NCBI GenBank assembly: GCA_027627225.1
Contig: CM051024.1
Location: 83,066,204 to 83,130,203, forward strand
Source of the DNA: Congeria kusceri
Lineage: Eukaryota > Mollusca > Bivalvia > Myida > Dreissenidae
Length of the DNA: 64,000 nucleotides
Direction of reading: 5' to 3'
Part shown: piece by piece, positions 14,801-29,800 of the stretch
Numbering within the stretch: position 1 is the stretch's first letter
Layout of the letters: each line of letters begins with the position of its first letter
Program-made: the position numbers and the translations under genes
The notes under the pieces: model-generated
What the model was told of the DNA's origin: nothing
Database searches by the model: none
What the model saw: only the letters and a program-made list of their open reading frames with translations

Positions 14801-17800
14801 AACTACATTTTGTATTTGACTGTCATCTGTACAATGATATAAGGACTACTCTTTACCACCATATGTTTTTCATAGAGGGAGATTTCAACAGTGCTGATAA
14901 ACTTAAATATATAATGTCGAACTTTCCACGCAAATTTGCTAAATTTCTTGTTCAAGCTCTTTTGTTAAGAAAACAGAAGATGTACCAGACATAGAGGGAC
15001 TATCTATCAGTAATGTTTAAGAAAGAAAAGTAAATACACTTGATAACAATGGATATAACTTATTTTTATTCTATCGCATTAAACACATTTACTCAAACAT
15101 ATATACGACTTCCGTTTGCTTAACTAATAACTTGCACTGAACTGTCTGAACGTTCCCAAGATGTATATATCAGTATCCGTTTACTATACAGATAATTATA
15201 TTATATTATGTCATTTCAATAGATGTCTTTCTTTGGTGACATATAGGCCCATTGGGCCGGGTGTTATTTGTTTTGTTTACGAAATACCATGTACTCTTGT
15301 ATTGTTAAAACACATGTCACAATAATAAACAATTACTTACTTACTTACTTACTTACTGTTTGACTATAAAAATGTCGAATCAATGATTTGAAATTTAAAA
15401 ATAATTTGATGAAAATGTCACAAATAAGAACATCAGAAATATTGCTAATTCGGATGTCTCTGTCCTCTCAAATATAAGCTGTGTTTTTGTAAATCAGAGT
15501 TCAACAAAGAACAGTTTAATACTAATATCATATGTAAAATGTTGGCTGCTGATAGAAGAATTATTCCTTCACAAAGCCAATATTGACATACACTATTTTG
15601 TTAATATCAGGGTGAAACTTTTCTGCACAGCCACTTGTTGATTTGCTAACTGAAATCGAAACTTTGTCGGTAATTTTCGTTTTCTCGTCTACCACACACA
15701 ATCGATCATACAATACATCATCGCAAGTTTTACTTGTTTCAAATTTTTGAATTTGTTTTTATTTATTAATTTCAACAAACACTCTGAATGTTAGAATAAG
15801 TAAATCAAATCTCCATTTGGTCCCATTGTAACAGCAAAAACTCCTTGCATCGTTCGCCACTTTTCTTTGATTCAGATATTGCGAGTCTCTCTTTGGAAAG
15901 ATGGTTCTCACTGTTTTCAAAATTTAAAATGAAAACAAAAAGTTATGCTACTTCTAAGAAAATTCATCTCACTTGATTGTAGTCACCTGTAAGAAACACT
16001 CTCAATTTCGACAAAAGCACATGCTGCCCATAAATAAATTGCTGAATATTCGAATTTCAAGTAATTCGGTGTCATGATACATCAAAATGCACACAAGACG
16101 TGTCCGTTATGCGAAATATCTCTTTCTTTTGACAGAAGAAAAAGCGAAATATTTAATATACGGACAACTTTGAAGGGACCACCCCACTATTTACTGTTAT
16201 CTAACCTTGAAATAACATGTATTTCTATACATAGATGATGACGTCATGCGTCTACTGGTGTGTATACGACAAAACGTGAAACACACCATGTTTAGTAGTA
16301 TCCGGTCACTAGGCGCTTGTTTTCCCACTCAAACGCATTATACTCTTTTGTTCTAGCGTTTTTATGATCAAAATTGCCTATAAAAGTTGTGAGCGAAAAC
16401 AAAGAAATTTAAAGCAAGAAAAAAGAACTAAATACAAAAATAATTACCGCAGATTTTGCAATAATTTTTTTTGAGTCGGCGGTTTTTTGTGGGTCGGTCA
16501 GTAAAGGGCTAACAAACCTAATTTTAATTTAGCCTAACCTTGAAACAAAACGTAATTCTATGCACAGATGATGACGTCATACGTCGACCGGGTGTGTACA
16601 CGACAAAACGTGAAACACACCATGTTTACTAGTATCCGGTCACTAGGCGCTTGCTTTCACACTAAAATGCATTATACTCTTTTGTTCAAGCGCCTTAATG
16701 ATCAAAATTGCCTATGAAAGTTGTCAGCGACAAAAAAAAAAGAAATTTAAAGCAAGAAAAAATAACTAAAAAAAATATTAATAATTACCGCAGACTTTGC
16801 AATAAAATATTTTGAGTCTGCGGCTTTTTTGTGGGTCGGTAGGTAAAGGGCAAACAAACTTAATTTTAATTTAGGCCTCATAATATGGTGTGACCGCACG
16901 TGTTTTGACCTCATTATTGCAAACACGTTTTTGGTACTTAATTTACTCGTATTTCTGAAGTACATGTCATAATCAAAGATCATGATCATACTGTGATTAA
17001 TATTAACTTATTTTCTTAAGGAATGATTCTCAACAGGTATAATATAATGTGTTATATTTCCGTCGTTTTAAGAAATATAAAGTATGTTTAGAGTATATTA
17101 GTATGTTTACAGTTGTTAACATTAAATGAGTACATTATGGTTTATTGTGGCAGTTGATGGAGGTAAGTTATTCATCTTACATCTTAGAATTATATTAAAG
17201 AATACAACTTTTATGTTACTCAGTTTAAAAGAATATGTTGTGACTGTAACTAATGAATGATTTAAGTCTCCAGTTAAAATGTATTGTACTAAAGAATTTG
17301 TTAAATACACATACCTTATTGCACACAAGACAAACATTTAATATTTCTATTTGTTTTTTATTTTAGGGTGATTTCAATGGAATACTTTTGGAATTTGTAT
17401 TTCACACGGTAAGAAAGATAGAAAGAAACAATAGTGGCATTGAAAGTCTTCGATATGCATGCATATATAAACGTGATAATTATATTATATATCAGTTGTA
17501 AATCACATGAACAGAAGCGGATTTTAACAGTTATTATAGCACATGTAGTGTATGGCTTGTGTTCGTATGTAATAATCGCAGTGCAAATGAAAACTGGTAA
17601 ACTATAACCATATACATATAAATACTCTTCTTCGCGGTAATAGAGTATATGAATTTGTCTTAAAGAAATAAACGAACTATATTAACATGAAGGTTTCTTT
17701 AAAATACGTTTCGGTTTATAATAAGATAATCACACTTGTAAACAGATGCTATATATAAAACCTGCGTTACGGGTCCAGCGTAGTGAAGCATAAATGATTA

Positions 17801-20800
17801 TGTTTACTTTACATCCAAGTTGAACACTAATTTCTGCTCATATCCGAATCTGATATGTTCGGTTTACACCCACATCTAAAAATACATTTATGTTTCACAT
17901 ACAAATAGTTTTGATTTAGGTCGAAATTGTTGAAAGGACTTGTCACTACCAGTCTTCTGATATAAATATGAAAAATATAGTATCTCTTTTGCTATTCTGC
18001 AATTCTTATTTGCCGATATATTTTTTATATAAACAATAGACCACTACATATCAATTACATTAATAATATGATTAATCATGTAGGTGGCTGGGGCATGCGG
18101 CGCAAGAAGAGGTGAAGAAGAACCTGGGTAAACCGTCATGTTTTCTCAAGTGTCTCTTAATATATCAGTATTAGAAGAAAATATTTTTTATATGAAGACA
18201 TCATGTATTAACCTAGCGCTAAAGGTGTTATATAATAATAAATAATTTACACATTGCAGATTTCATAACTTCCAAAGCATGTAATTTATATTTGACTTAA
18301 AATGATGTTAATAATACAATACTTTTAAAATCATGGAATCGAAGTAACGGTTGTCTTACGTACAGTTTTATAAATGCTAGTGTCGTTTTGTTAGTAAATT
18401 GCATTCTAACTTAATTTAGTTATTAAACATTTCTTAGGATTATCAGAAACCGATCAGCACGGCCTTGATTGATATTTACTAATATGAAACGGATATATTG
18501 TACATCTTATTTTGTAGTTTTCTTTCAGTAATAAATTCGAGTATCATTTTTCCAAATAATTGCTCAAGAACACTATATTTGTGTATATATTATATTCTGA
18601 TTTAACAGACTAAAAGAGATAGAAAAAGCTATCGACAATTGGATAACAAAGATGTCACATTTTTCATTTTGGTGTAAAAATGGTGAAAGGTAAAATATCC
18701 TTATTTATTTGACTAATTTAATATTTCAAAACACTATGGTATGTGTTATGCTAGGACGATGCTAGCTGATTAGAAAACCAATATTATATAATTCGCTACA
18801 ATGAAAGTCCCTTTTAGCTATTTTGTCAAACAGTTCTTTTTAATATCGCCACCTACTGAGTAGCCCATTGAATAATCTCATAGTAAAGCAGAATAAAATA
18901 ATTTAATGTTAAATGGTTTGCATCAGTTTTAAATAAAATATGTTTCTTGGTTTACATTGTAAACCGCCTCGGTTTCCATGTGTGTGCTAAAATGTGGTTT
19001 ATATCAGTTGAAATGCTAAATCAACACGTACAATTTAATATTGAATTTTCCATTATTATTTATCTCCCTTGTTTGGGCTGCGTGCTTCAGGCAACAACTG
19101 TTGGCGACAAGCTATATCTACGTTTATTTTTAACTAGTAAAAACGTGCACAATGAAACATACAATGCGATTTCGAACAACATATACACCACAATGTACAC
19201 ATAAACTGTTTTTATTTGATTGTTCGGTCATTCTTAAAACGTTCACTCGCGTGACCGATGAAAACAAAATGCCTAAAATAACTTTATATTAGATACATAA
19301 TTTTGCAGTATATTGTTATTCTCCGCATGATATCTTAACCCTGGACTTGGATTCCTGTATTTTTTAAAGACTGTTCACGTTTGTATATAACTTTTCTTTT
19401 TATTCAATGGGTGGTAGGGTTTGAAATTTGAAGCCGTTTCATCTTTTTTCCATGCGCCATCAAACCTTGATTTATTTTACATTGGTTTTATATCGATTCG
19501 CGTTGCATTTGTTTTGTTTGTAACATATTGTGTGTTTTTTTATATATATATTATATTGGTGTTATTTGGCTTTTTACTTTGCATCTGGTTTGTCAACTTT
19601 TCTTCCCATGGCGTAATTGTATCTGTATGTGTATATTAATAGTTTCAGAGATGTGGATGAACAACGTTTAAAGGAATACAACGAGGCCGCGGATGACGTT
19701 ATACTGTATGTTCACAATACAATTTTGAATAACATAATAATTTAACAAGTAAAAACAATACTGCCAAACAGCATAGTGCGCCGTTAAAAGCGATTATAGG
19801 TGGAGAAAACAAAAATGCATATAATAAATAAAAAGTAATATATGCATGATGGAGTAAATCAAATAATGAACTCATATTATCTTAGTGCTGTATTTTTTAT
19901 TTATCTCCTTAAAAAACACAAAACTACGAATAGTCCCAATCTTTTTTCGCCACAGTCTTTTAATATAAATTAAAAAGATATTAATGTAATAAAAAGATGT
20001 AACATCTGTGTATATATTGAATTGCCCACAGGAAAAGTTGATAGAACTGAGTAATTCAAAATAATTCTTTATAAAACGCGTATGTAATTCAAATTAACAT
20101 CAACAATAAGTTTATAAATAGAAGTTCCCCATTATTATATTCTGGTCTGATTCACTGGACGCTTGTTGCAAGTATATTACCGTTGCTGACATTGGCTGCT
20201 CCAACTCGCGAATTTAGAACGATTCTCGACATATTTATGGCACTTGGCGCATGTCTTTTAATCTGATTCACATTTGAACAGCACTTAATTGCATGATTTT
20301 TTGTTTTTAAACATTGGCGAAAATAGTTGAATTGTAAATTTTAATATTTTAATGCAAATGAGGCAAATAATGCAAGTACCTTGCAATTAAATAAAATGCA
20401 ATTGTTCTACCATAAACTATTGTATATAGTAACTTTTGAAGAGATTTCAGGCCGTCTGTAAAAAAGGTATCAATCCGTGACATTTTGCAGAATGCTTAGT
20501 GCCAACTTCAAATCTTTCTTACGGCAACCGAGTGACGAAATGAAGATGGGGCTTTATTTCAAATCTGCGCACATGTAAGTCGTATGCGAATATCATAAAA
20601 ACGGCATTCACATTATAAATAATCTTATAGCTTAGTACGACAAATTATGCAACCAATACATGGCCGGTCATTATTTGCAGTAGGAGTCAGCTTCATTTCT
20701 AAAAATAAACCTGTTCTTAATTCATTCAGTCAATAACATCGAACGATTAAGGTATTCAAACACTAGATATATTATTATTATATAACTGTCTGTCTTATTA

Positions 20801-23800
20801 TTCCAGATGGCACATATTTGCTGATAAATTCCAGCATTGTTCTACTAAGTATGCTAATTTATTATACATGCGTGATTATTGTATGCTTACACCGATGTAA
20901 CAGGAATAAAAATGTAGAAACTATCAGACAGAAAATGATAGGGTTATAATGATAACCTGCTTTTCCGGAGTAGACCGTTTTGTTAAGGTTTCAAACAACT
21001 TGTAGAGGTTTAAATTGCAATTGTATCAACGTGTAAATGACTTACGTTTATGTTACTTTACCATACAGTTGAACTCATTTTGCATTACAAAGATCATTCC
21101 CCATATGACAATTCTTTTTTTCAGATGCCCGCGATCCAGGTAATTTATAATTATGTATATTATGCATCAGTTGTCATTGAATATCTGGTTGCCTCGTATT
21201 ACACCAAGCATTCTTTTTTGTTAGACTATAAATATATATAAAAGATAAAATAGCATTGTCGTAATATGTAGATCTGCAAAACTTAATTCAAATAATTTAT
21301 TTAGTGTAATAGACAAAGTTAAGCAGTGTATCAACTACATAATGATTTAGCTAACTCTGAAATTAAGCAGTTCTTCGCCAACAAAAAAAAGCACAATTGT
21401 CCTCTGTTTTACTTTTTCCGTTAAACCAGGGAAAAGTCATTTGTTTGAGCAAGACAATATCTATTGTGCAGAGATGTACAAGGATATCAGTGTACATAAA
21501 TCAAATTAATCCATGCATTATTTTCAGAATCCGGTTATTTTTTCCCGAGCTTTAAAATTTATCGGATACCTTATTATTAAATGTTCTTGATTTTATTTTT
21601 CAGCTGTGAAAAATACAAGTAAGTTTCTTTCAAATCGTTTTGGCTCCAGTTACCTCAGGAAGTATTATACAAGTGTATATGCCTTTCAGTAGAAAGAAAC
21701 GTTTAGGTTCTTTCTATACAAAATGTATGTTAATAATTTTACATGAATTTGTTCCATTTAACATATGTTGCTTTTGCTTTGTTTTTTTTTGTAGAAACTG
21801 TACGTACTGGTAAGTTGGTACAAAGCCTTTATATGAACGGTAAGAAACATAATGATAAAGAAGTAATGACCAGATAACACTGGCTTGTTTAAGGCGTAAT
21901 ATTGCACAAAAATGTATCGTGGTGATTAATATCACAATATCAAGGATACTGTTTAGTTTACAGAAACTATAACTCATTCATGGGCATTTTGGTAGCAGTT
22001 AAAATTGTTGTCCAGAGATGTCAGGGATCGCAAGTCAAGTTAAATTTATTTGGAATATACGAATGTACACAAACAAAATAAAAAAATATTATGCCAGAGT
22101 TAATACATTTGATGATAACAATGCAACAAAGTTGTAATGATATAAAGTAACTGTTATACTATTCACAGTACATAAATATAACATCAAATCATTGTACATA
22201 AAGTTAGTAATTCTTAAAGACATTTGGTGGCCTAGTTTCCCGTAAAAGAAATGTAGTTCCCAATGCATGATGTTTGTATTGACAAATCCTGTCATTGTGG
22301 TCAGTGAAGTATTTCAATAGACCAATATATACTTGTCAATCAAGGAGTGAGTTGACCAATTATGGGTTTATATTTCAGTGCATAATCCAATCAATTTACT
22401 TCAAATCGTTGGCCAAACAAACTTAGACAAACAGATAGGCGGAGCAATCTCTGATTTTGCTACTGGCAAAGTTCGAAGGTCGTCTAATTATTACCCTATA
22501 TAGTGTGATATCAAGATTAAATAAAGATATTAATTAATTTGGTTCAACGAATTGAACAAAACAACAACAACATTATTATTACAAACAAAACAAGTTGGTT
22601 TTACTGTACAACTTTTCATATTAGTGTTCAGAACCTGACCAAGTTCATAAATTATTGAATGTGTTATATATTTCAAACTTAAAATACTGTACAACATTTT
22701 TGATTGGCGGCCCTCATTTGTCCACTTTATAACAATTGATATTTCTATAAGAAGTACAATTATTCATGAAAAGCATAGAATGTTTGTAAATTACCTTTGT
22801 GTTTCATGAACAGACTGACATTCATCTTTAACATATCACAATCATCTGTACAGCATTTGCACGTGTTTATCAGTTAATATAAGAATGATCTGTTTATGTG
22901 CATAGCATGTGATTGTGGTGACCAAATACAGAAAACGAAAATATAGATAATCTAGATGGAGTTATTAAATCAGTAAATCATATATAACTCGAACTTTAAC
23001 AAAATCAATATTACATTCAATTGTAATAAACTATTAGTTAATTAAACATGTATTTTACATTACATTTAAAAGTGCTAAGACAAACAGTAAATTACAAAGT
23101 TATGACATACCACAGCTTTAATGCCGGTAATAAAACCCTTCTTTGACAACGACCTTAATATTAGTAATAAAAGGTTATGAAAGTAAGTTGTGTTCTTAGT
23201 ATAATTTTTAACAGAGAAACTCAATGAAGAATGTATTTAGTCAATACTTTATTCCTTATATCTCCATAAAATAGACTGACTAACAGAAACGGTATTCAAT
23301 TTCAATGAAATATTCACACGCTGTAAATAAACAGCCAAATTTAAACATATACGATAAATAATTGCCGAACAAAACAAATAGACTGCGTATAAATACAAAA
23401 GCTTGTGCAGGCTCCGCCTTACAGGAAATAACAACTAGTCACATAAAAATACAATATTTTTATATCACATAAATTACTTAGCTGTATATCGGCGAAGTAT
23501 CTAAAAACATTTATAGGTTAAATCCTAAATCAAGAAAACAACGTTAATATTCATTAAGAGCCGAGATATAGTTTACACACAAACATATATGTTTGCTTAA
23601 ACTTGTACATGGCGGTTATTTTCAAAGATCCTTAAACAAAATATTTTCAAGTACTTAATTTTCAAAGTAACGATACAAAGTCTGAACAAATATAATTATA
23701 TAAATAGTTTCGTTCCCATAAATATCTTGCGGTTAAGAATAGTGTGCTAACCTGTGAGACCAAAACATTATAATCAAACTGACCGCATTCATAATTTGAC

Positions 23801-26800
23801 AAAAGCAGTTCAAACACAGTTACAACATTAAAAATATACGACAATCGCTAAACAAAGCAGCTACTGTGGAAATTTCTAGTGGATTAAACATACTTCAGTT
23901 GTATGCTACACAGGTATTTGATGCCCATGTAATCAGAATGTATATTTTGTTTATTTATTAACAATAACAATTAGGTAACATCCCTCCACAATTGCTAAGA
24001 TTGTCAATGAGTACGGGTCCGGGTTAATTCATTTCAATCTAGCATAGGTTCATTAAGGTGGACACATTAAATGGGACCAAGCGTCGTGGCTTTTTTTTCT
24101 ATACGTGCAGTGTGTACGAACGTATAAATGAAAATACATGCCGATTGTATTTGATTAATTTTGTTAAAGATAGTGTTCAGAGACTAATCATTATTTAACC
24201 CATAATAGCCTTATAATAACAAAAACAATTATAACGTTATAAATGATGATAATAATAAAAAAATTAAAAAATTAAAATGAATAAAAAAATTATAATAATA
24301 ATAATAATAGTAATAATAATAATACAAATAAAACTAAAACTGATTCTACTAATAATAAAAATATATTATTTGAAGTTAAATTTTTTTGAAAATATTATTA
24401 TGTGCACCGTGTGCTAACATTTTCAGTAACCCTTTGTGAATGTTATAAAAATAATTAAATTTTATTAAAACAGTAACTTTCGAAATAGTGGTGCTCTGCA
24501 TGTTTTTATATTTGTGTTCCTTTAATATATAATCAAACTATTCCTAATGTTAAGGCAGCAAAGTCACACTTGTCTTTACATTATACTGTTCAGGGTTTCC
24601 CGCAGGCCTGTATCGCTTGTCATGCCTGACATGCTTTCAAAGCAGTTAATCATTTGCCGACATGCTCAAATAACGCCGACATGCTTTCATTTTCAAACGA
24701 CAACCATTAATCCCCCTTTATCTAATTACACAGATATTTAATCGATGGGCCATAAACGCACGCCGTATTGACCGATTGACCAGGTACTGAACAATGTAGT
24801 CCCACCAACAACGATCTCATTAGCCAATCAAATACGGCGATTTTAAGGGCGGAGTTTATACATTACTATCAACTAAAAATGTTTCTCAACTAATAGTGGC
24901 GCTTGCCAGGAAAAGCGAACAGGCATTTCAATACATTTCATTTCATTATAATAACATTTTCCTTTTAATTTTATCCCTGTATTTTCCTAATCTGTTTCAC
25001 AAATGGAAAAGTCAAAAATATTAAAACGAATAATGTAATATTGAACTTCATTTTAAAACACAAATAGCCGCTGTCAAACATCATTTTGTACGCATAACTA
25101 CTCCGTTAAGCACGTGACTAGCCCGTTGACGTTTATCTTGTGCATACATGTATTTTTCACGCGCTTTTGTAGAAAAACACGCTTTTTATATCGATATACA
25201 TGACCGTATTTTATATTTATTAAGAACCGATAATCATGGTGACCTTTTCGGCTTTTTATGTCCGCATGTAGTATAACTAGTAACGATTAATATTTTCTTT
25301 TGAATCCAAAAACAACTTATAAAATAAAAAAGTTTTTGAAACAACGGGGAAGTGCGGCCGATTATGACGTCGCCGGGATTTAGAGCATTGCGGCCGATTT
25401 CTTGGGGTCAAGAATCGCAGTCGATTTGGGGCACATGGGTTCTAGCATTGCGGCCTGTTTCGGGCAGGTGGGATCTGACGATGCGGCTGATTTTGAGGAG
25501 GTTGGGTGGGGGGCAAACGGACCGGCCGATTTCAGTGACGGTTTTGGCTAAGGGGGCTGGAGCGATCTCCGATTTTGGGAGGGGGTGTTCGAGCAGATCT
25601 TTTTCGCGGGGGTGTCGGGGATGCCGACATGTCTTCAAAATATCCTGCGGGAAACCCTGATTATACTGTTCTGAATGGAATTAATGTGTTTAACGATCCA
25701 CAGAATGTAACAATGGGATTTTTTGTTACCTCTGTACCTGTAAACTTCGTGACATGTGACTTCAACACAGTATATTAATGCAATTTCTTAATACATATTT
25801 TGCTAAATTGTGCAAGCACTTATTTTAAAATGTTTCAGATGTATTATACTAAACATGCGTTATATTATACAAAACACTTTGTACGGTGTGGAGGGGGATG
25901 CCCTCGATCCCCACACACCTATTGACGAGGACAACAACAAACCAGTATATTCAACGGGGAAAAAACATTTGAAAAAGACGGAGCCAAGTGTTACGCAAAA
26001 GCGAACAACTTCGCTGCGCGCAACGCCTTAATTTACTTTTGTGTCCATATCTTACTGCTCCAAATGCTCATAATCATCATCATAAGCATCATCATCATCA
26101 TCTTCTTCTTCTTCTTCTTTTTCTTCCTTTTTTCATCTCCTTCTTCGTCATAATAATCATAATAGTCATAATCATTATAACAATAACATAATAATAATAA
26201 TAATAATGATAATAATAATAGTAATAATAATAATAATAATAATTATGATGATAATGATTATTTCTGTCGTTATTGTTATTTATACAGCATTTTTATTAAT
26301 ATTATGTTCATGTTGTTGCTGTTGTTGTTGGTGACCTTTATAATAATGTCCTTTGCAGGAATCTTGGTGTTTTCATGGCGGACAACTTAAGGTATCTTTG
26401 TCTCGCTCTTTGATGGTTCCACGTTTTAACTTAACAGTAAACATCATAAACGAATGTTAACATTGTAATGTTCTGTATGTTTCTTCAAGACATATATTCC
26501 TAGATAAATGTTTTTAGGGCCTGAACATTTACACATACTTTGTTGTGCCTTGCCTGTCGAAACGACACCTTTTAACAATGTTACGGCGGTTGCTTTCGTG
26601 TTCACGATAAAAAAACAAACACCACAATAACAAAAAAATCATATTCATATTATTGAAATATTGGTTCTATACTATACTAAAAGAGCTAATTTTAATAATA
26701 CAACCTGTCGATTGACAAACTATTTTACCAGATAACTAATGCCATTTTTTATGTCTACTGATACATATTTATCTCATTATCCATTTGCAAGCTAGTCATA

Positions 26801-29800
26801 CATTTTACAGTTGAGTATTTGCATGAAAATGCTTGTTTGTCCTTCAAAATAACACTGCTGAGTCCGAAGCGAAAACCATCTATTTATAGATTATTAGCTA
26901 TACAAACATTGTTCTAAACTGATTTCTATGTATGACTAAGAACATATTTATCATTTGAATAGCTTTTGAATTTATATTTAATAAACTTGTTTTATATTCA
27001 ATATGTTTTGTGATATTCAACGTATAGGAAAAATATATGACATTTTTTAAATAAAATTCGACCATAATATTTTATTAAGGATCAACGAATTTACAAACAA
27101 AACCATTTGAAAGTGTTCCCCCACATAGTAACGTTGTTATGTTTTATGCATTTCACATTCAAGTTGCTTATGTCATCAAAAGCCACTGAATCCACTTAAT
27201 TGTATTAATCCAAAATATTTTCCATACTAACGTTATTCATAGATGGATTATATTTACAAAAGCACAGTTTTTGAAAATTTGTCTTTTTTTAACATACTTT
27301 GGAAAAGCACTTTAAGGTTCCAGATATGTACATATAAGTAAATATCTTTAAATATTTCCTGATGACATTTCAATCTTACACGATGTATTTCACGAAAACA
27401 ACAAGCAAATGTGTATGACATACGTTTTGTTGTATGTTGTTTTCGTTTATGTTGTTATACAAACATCAGTAAAATGCCGTTTTAATTATGTTTAGTGCCA
27501 AAACGGGTCGTATAACAGAGACAAGTTCAGCGTATCTGAGAAATATCGACAGCGAAATACAAGAGATAGGCGATCGGTTGAGAAAATGTAATGAACAATT
27601 TGGTATTAGGTATGTATATACACGTATGTTGATGGACAATGGTTTATTCTATTTAGTTTTATTTAAAACGAAACAGATACATGTCACACGTTTTGGCTTG
27701 CGGTTTTAATTTGTATGCTATAGCTTTATGCTATTATCATGGTTAACAAAACCTAAAAGATATTGTATATTGATCGTTTCCAAATGTAATATCCATAACT
27801 ATTACCTATAACATGATTTGCATTCATTACAATCAACATACTAGTAGTATTTGTATGTCAATCAATGGTTACACTTAAAACTTATTACAACTTCAAAATA
27901 TGAGTATATCTTTATTCCAAGACAACTTGCACACATAATTCTGTTCACATCACTAGTGATGTTTTAGAAACCATTATTTGTAGCAAGTGTATAATGGCTG
28001 GGTATGTACGACGTTATAAGTGTTATGTTTTTAGTAATTTACATAAAGTAACTGTATGTTTTCGACTTCATTCTTCATAATATAAAATACAATAATATCA
28101 AGATGTGCTTATATTGTTCACATGGTTGAGTAGCGTGATGTGTTTAACCATGATTCAAGAAAGTCGGTCAACGGGCATTTAGGTTAATTGACCCAGCTCT
28201 TGAGTTTTACCATACCACGGCGGACTACAATCTGGCCGAGTTTTTATCTGATCATCTATTGGAAAAACACTATGTAAAGAATCTTATATACATTATATAT
28301 ATATATATTTGCCACAGAAAACTTAAGTTGGTGAACGGGGATTATGTCATTTAACCTAGCTTTTGACCACAGAGGACCAAACCTTTATTATCAGAACATA
28401 AATGTTATGTAGGACAATAACTTATTTTTACCTAGTCTGATTTAATATATGGTTCCTAGAGTTAAGACAATTTGACATAGTGACCTAGCTTTTGACCTCA
28501 GATGGCACATATTATAGCAGAACAAATATATTATTAAACACAACAATCTCACCAAGTTTCAACCTACTGTGCTGATCAGATGAGAGAACTATGGTTTTTA
28601 CTTTAATTTGGCCTAATGACCTAGTTTTTTGACCCACATGAACTATGTTCATATTATATCCATATTTTATTGTGATTGAAAATCTGACTGGTTAAACCTG
28701 ATCAAAGACACAACAAAGTCCATAGAGTGTAAACGCAATTTTAGAAGTCGAATGGACATGTTATTATGTAAATTTACCTAGAGATCAAGCGTTTGAAAGC
28801 ACATAATCTATACGTTACTAGAAACTAGATTTTATGGAGCACAAACATCTAATCAAGTATAACACGATCTGCTGAAGCATGTGGTCCCTATTATGCTACC
28901 TAGTTTTATATGCAATTTGATAGATTATTTTACCTGAACCTAGATTTCATAGATGGCATCATTATGGGCAGATCTGAAATCCTAGTAGGAAACGTTTATA
29001 AATTAGTTTTCTTATTCACCTAGTTTTGACCCAACACGATTCATTTTTTATGATTTACCGTACATTTACTGAGGGCTTTACTTTGATAAGGGTTTTAGTG
29101 ATCTGATGCACACTTGTGTCCAGTGTAGATAGACTACAGGCGACGTACACCGGGAAGCCGTCAGAGATCATAATAATTAACATGTCATTAACGTGTTTGG
29201 TGATTGAACTTAACAATAGCATACTTTATTTCGATTGTTATTTATCGATAGTGTGTGTATTCAACGGAAATTACCATTTATGTATAAATGTCTGAATTGA
29301 TATCAGTTATATATTTATATTGTATTGTAATTTTATGTTATACAGCATGTGGCATTGTTTATCCTATAAAATGCAATAATTCAATGTCTTTGTTAAATTG
29401 TGTAGCTTTACCACGTAGTCACCGTCTTAAAGCTTGTAGTAGGTAATTGATATATGTTACTTGCATGTATCGTATCGTCACAGGCATATTGAAAAGCAAA
29501 GCCATATTTTTTACATCAGTGCTATGGTTCTCCATATTTTATCTTTTGCATGTAAATACAATGTTTGTAGCAAAGTGACTAACCTACCAACTGACTTGAT
29601 TATTATCAACATACAAAAGCAATATACGTACATATTTTAATTCAACGTGTTTTTCGTAATTATTTTCTATTATATGTACTTATGAACATGTACTTATTCA
29701 TCTTCAATTTATTTTTGTATAGAGGAAAATATCAGTGTATCAATGCTTGTAGCAAGTCGCATAAACCTTCAAACTGATTTGAAAGTATCAGATACAAGAA

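Larger units (their letters stand above)
12910..17366 (+). other. Gene A intron 15 (4.5 kb), mostly mobile DNA
   Basis: The intron contains a LINE (13440-15358), an inverted pair of repeat ends (13022-13063 and 16833-16878), a 0.4-kb dispersed repeat (15795-16201) and a two-unit tandem repeat (16202-16878). The B counterpart intron is only about 390 bp, so the expansion is specific to A. Confidence 0.7.

Noticed and set aside
16200..16880. CRE sites as an enhancer of gene A
   Set aside because: The sites are part of a tandem dispersed repeat; sequence alone gives no sign of function, so only the repeat is annotated.
25352..25660. Overlapping long open frames on both strands
   Set aside because: They lie in the GC-rich repeated end of the transposon at 24591-25659, where stop codons are rare by composition; no conserved protein motif.
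28350..29035. Regularly spaced repeats as a CRISPR array
   Set aside because: The units are diverged, about 130 bp, without constant-length spacers, and the window is eukaryotic.
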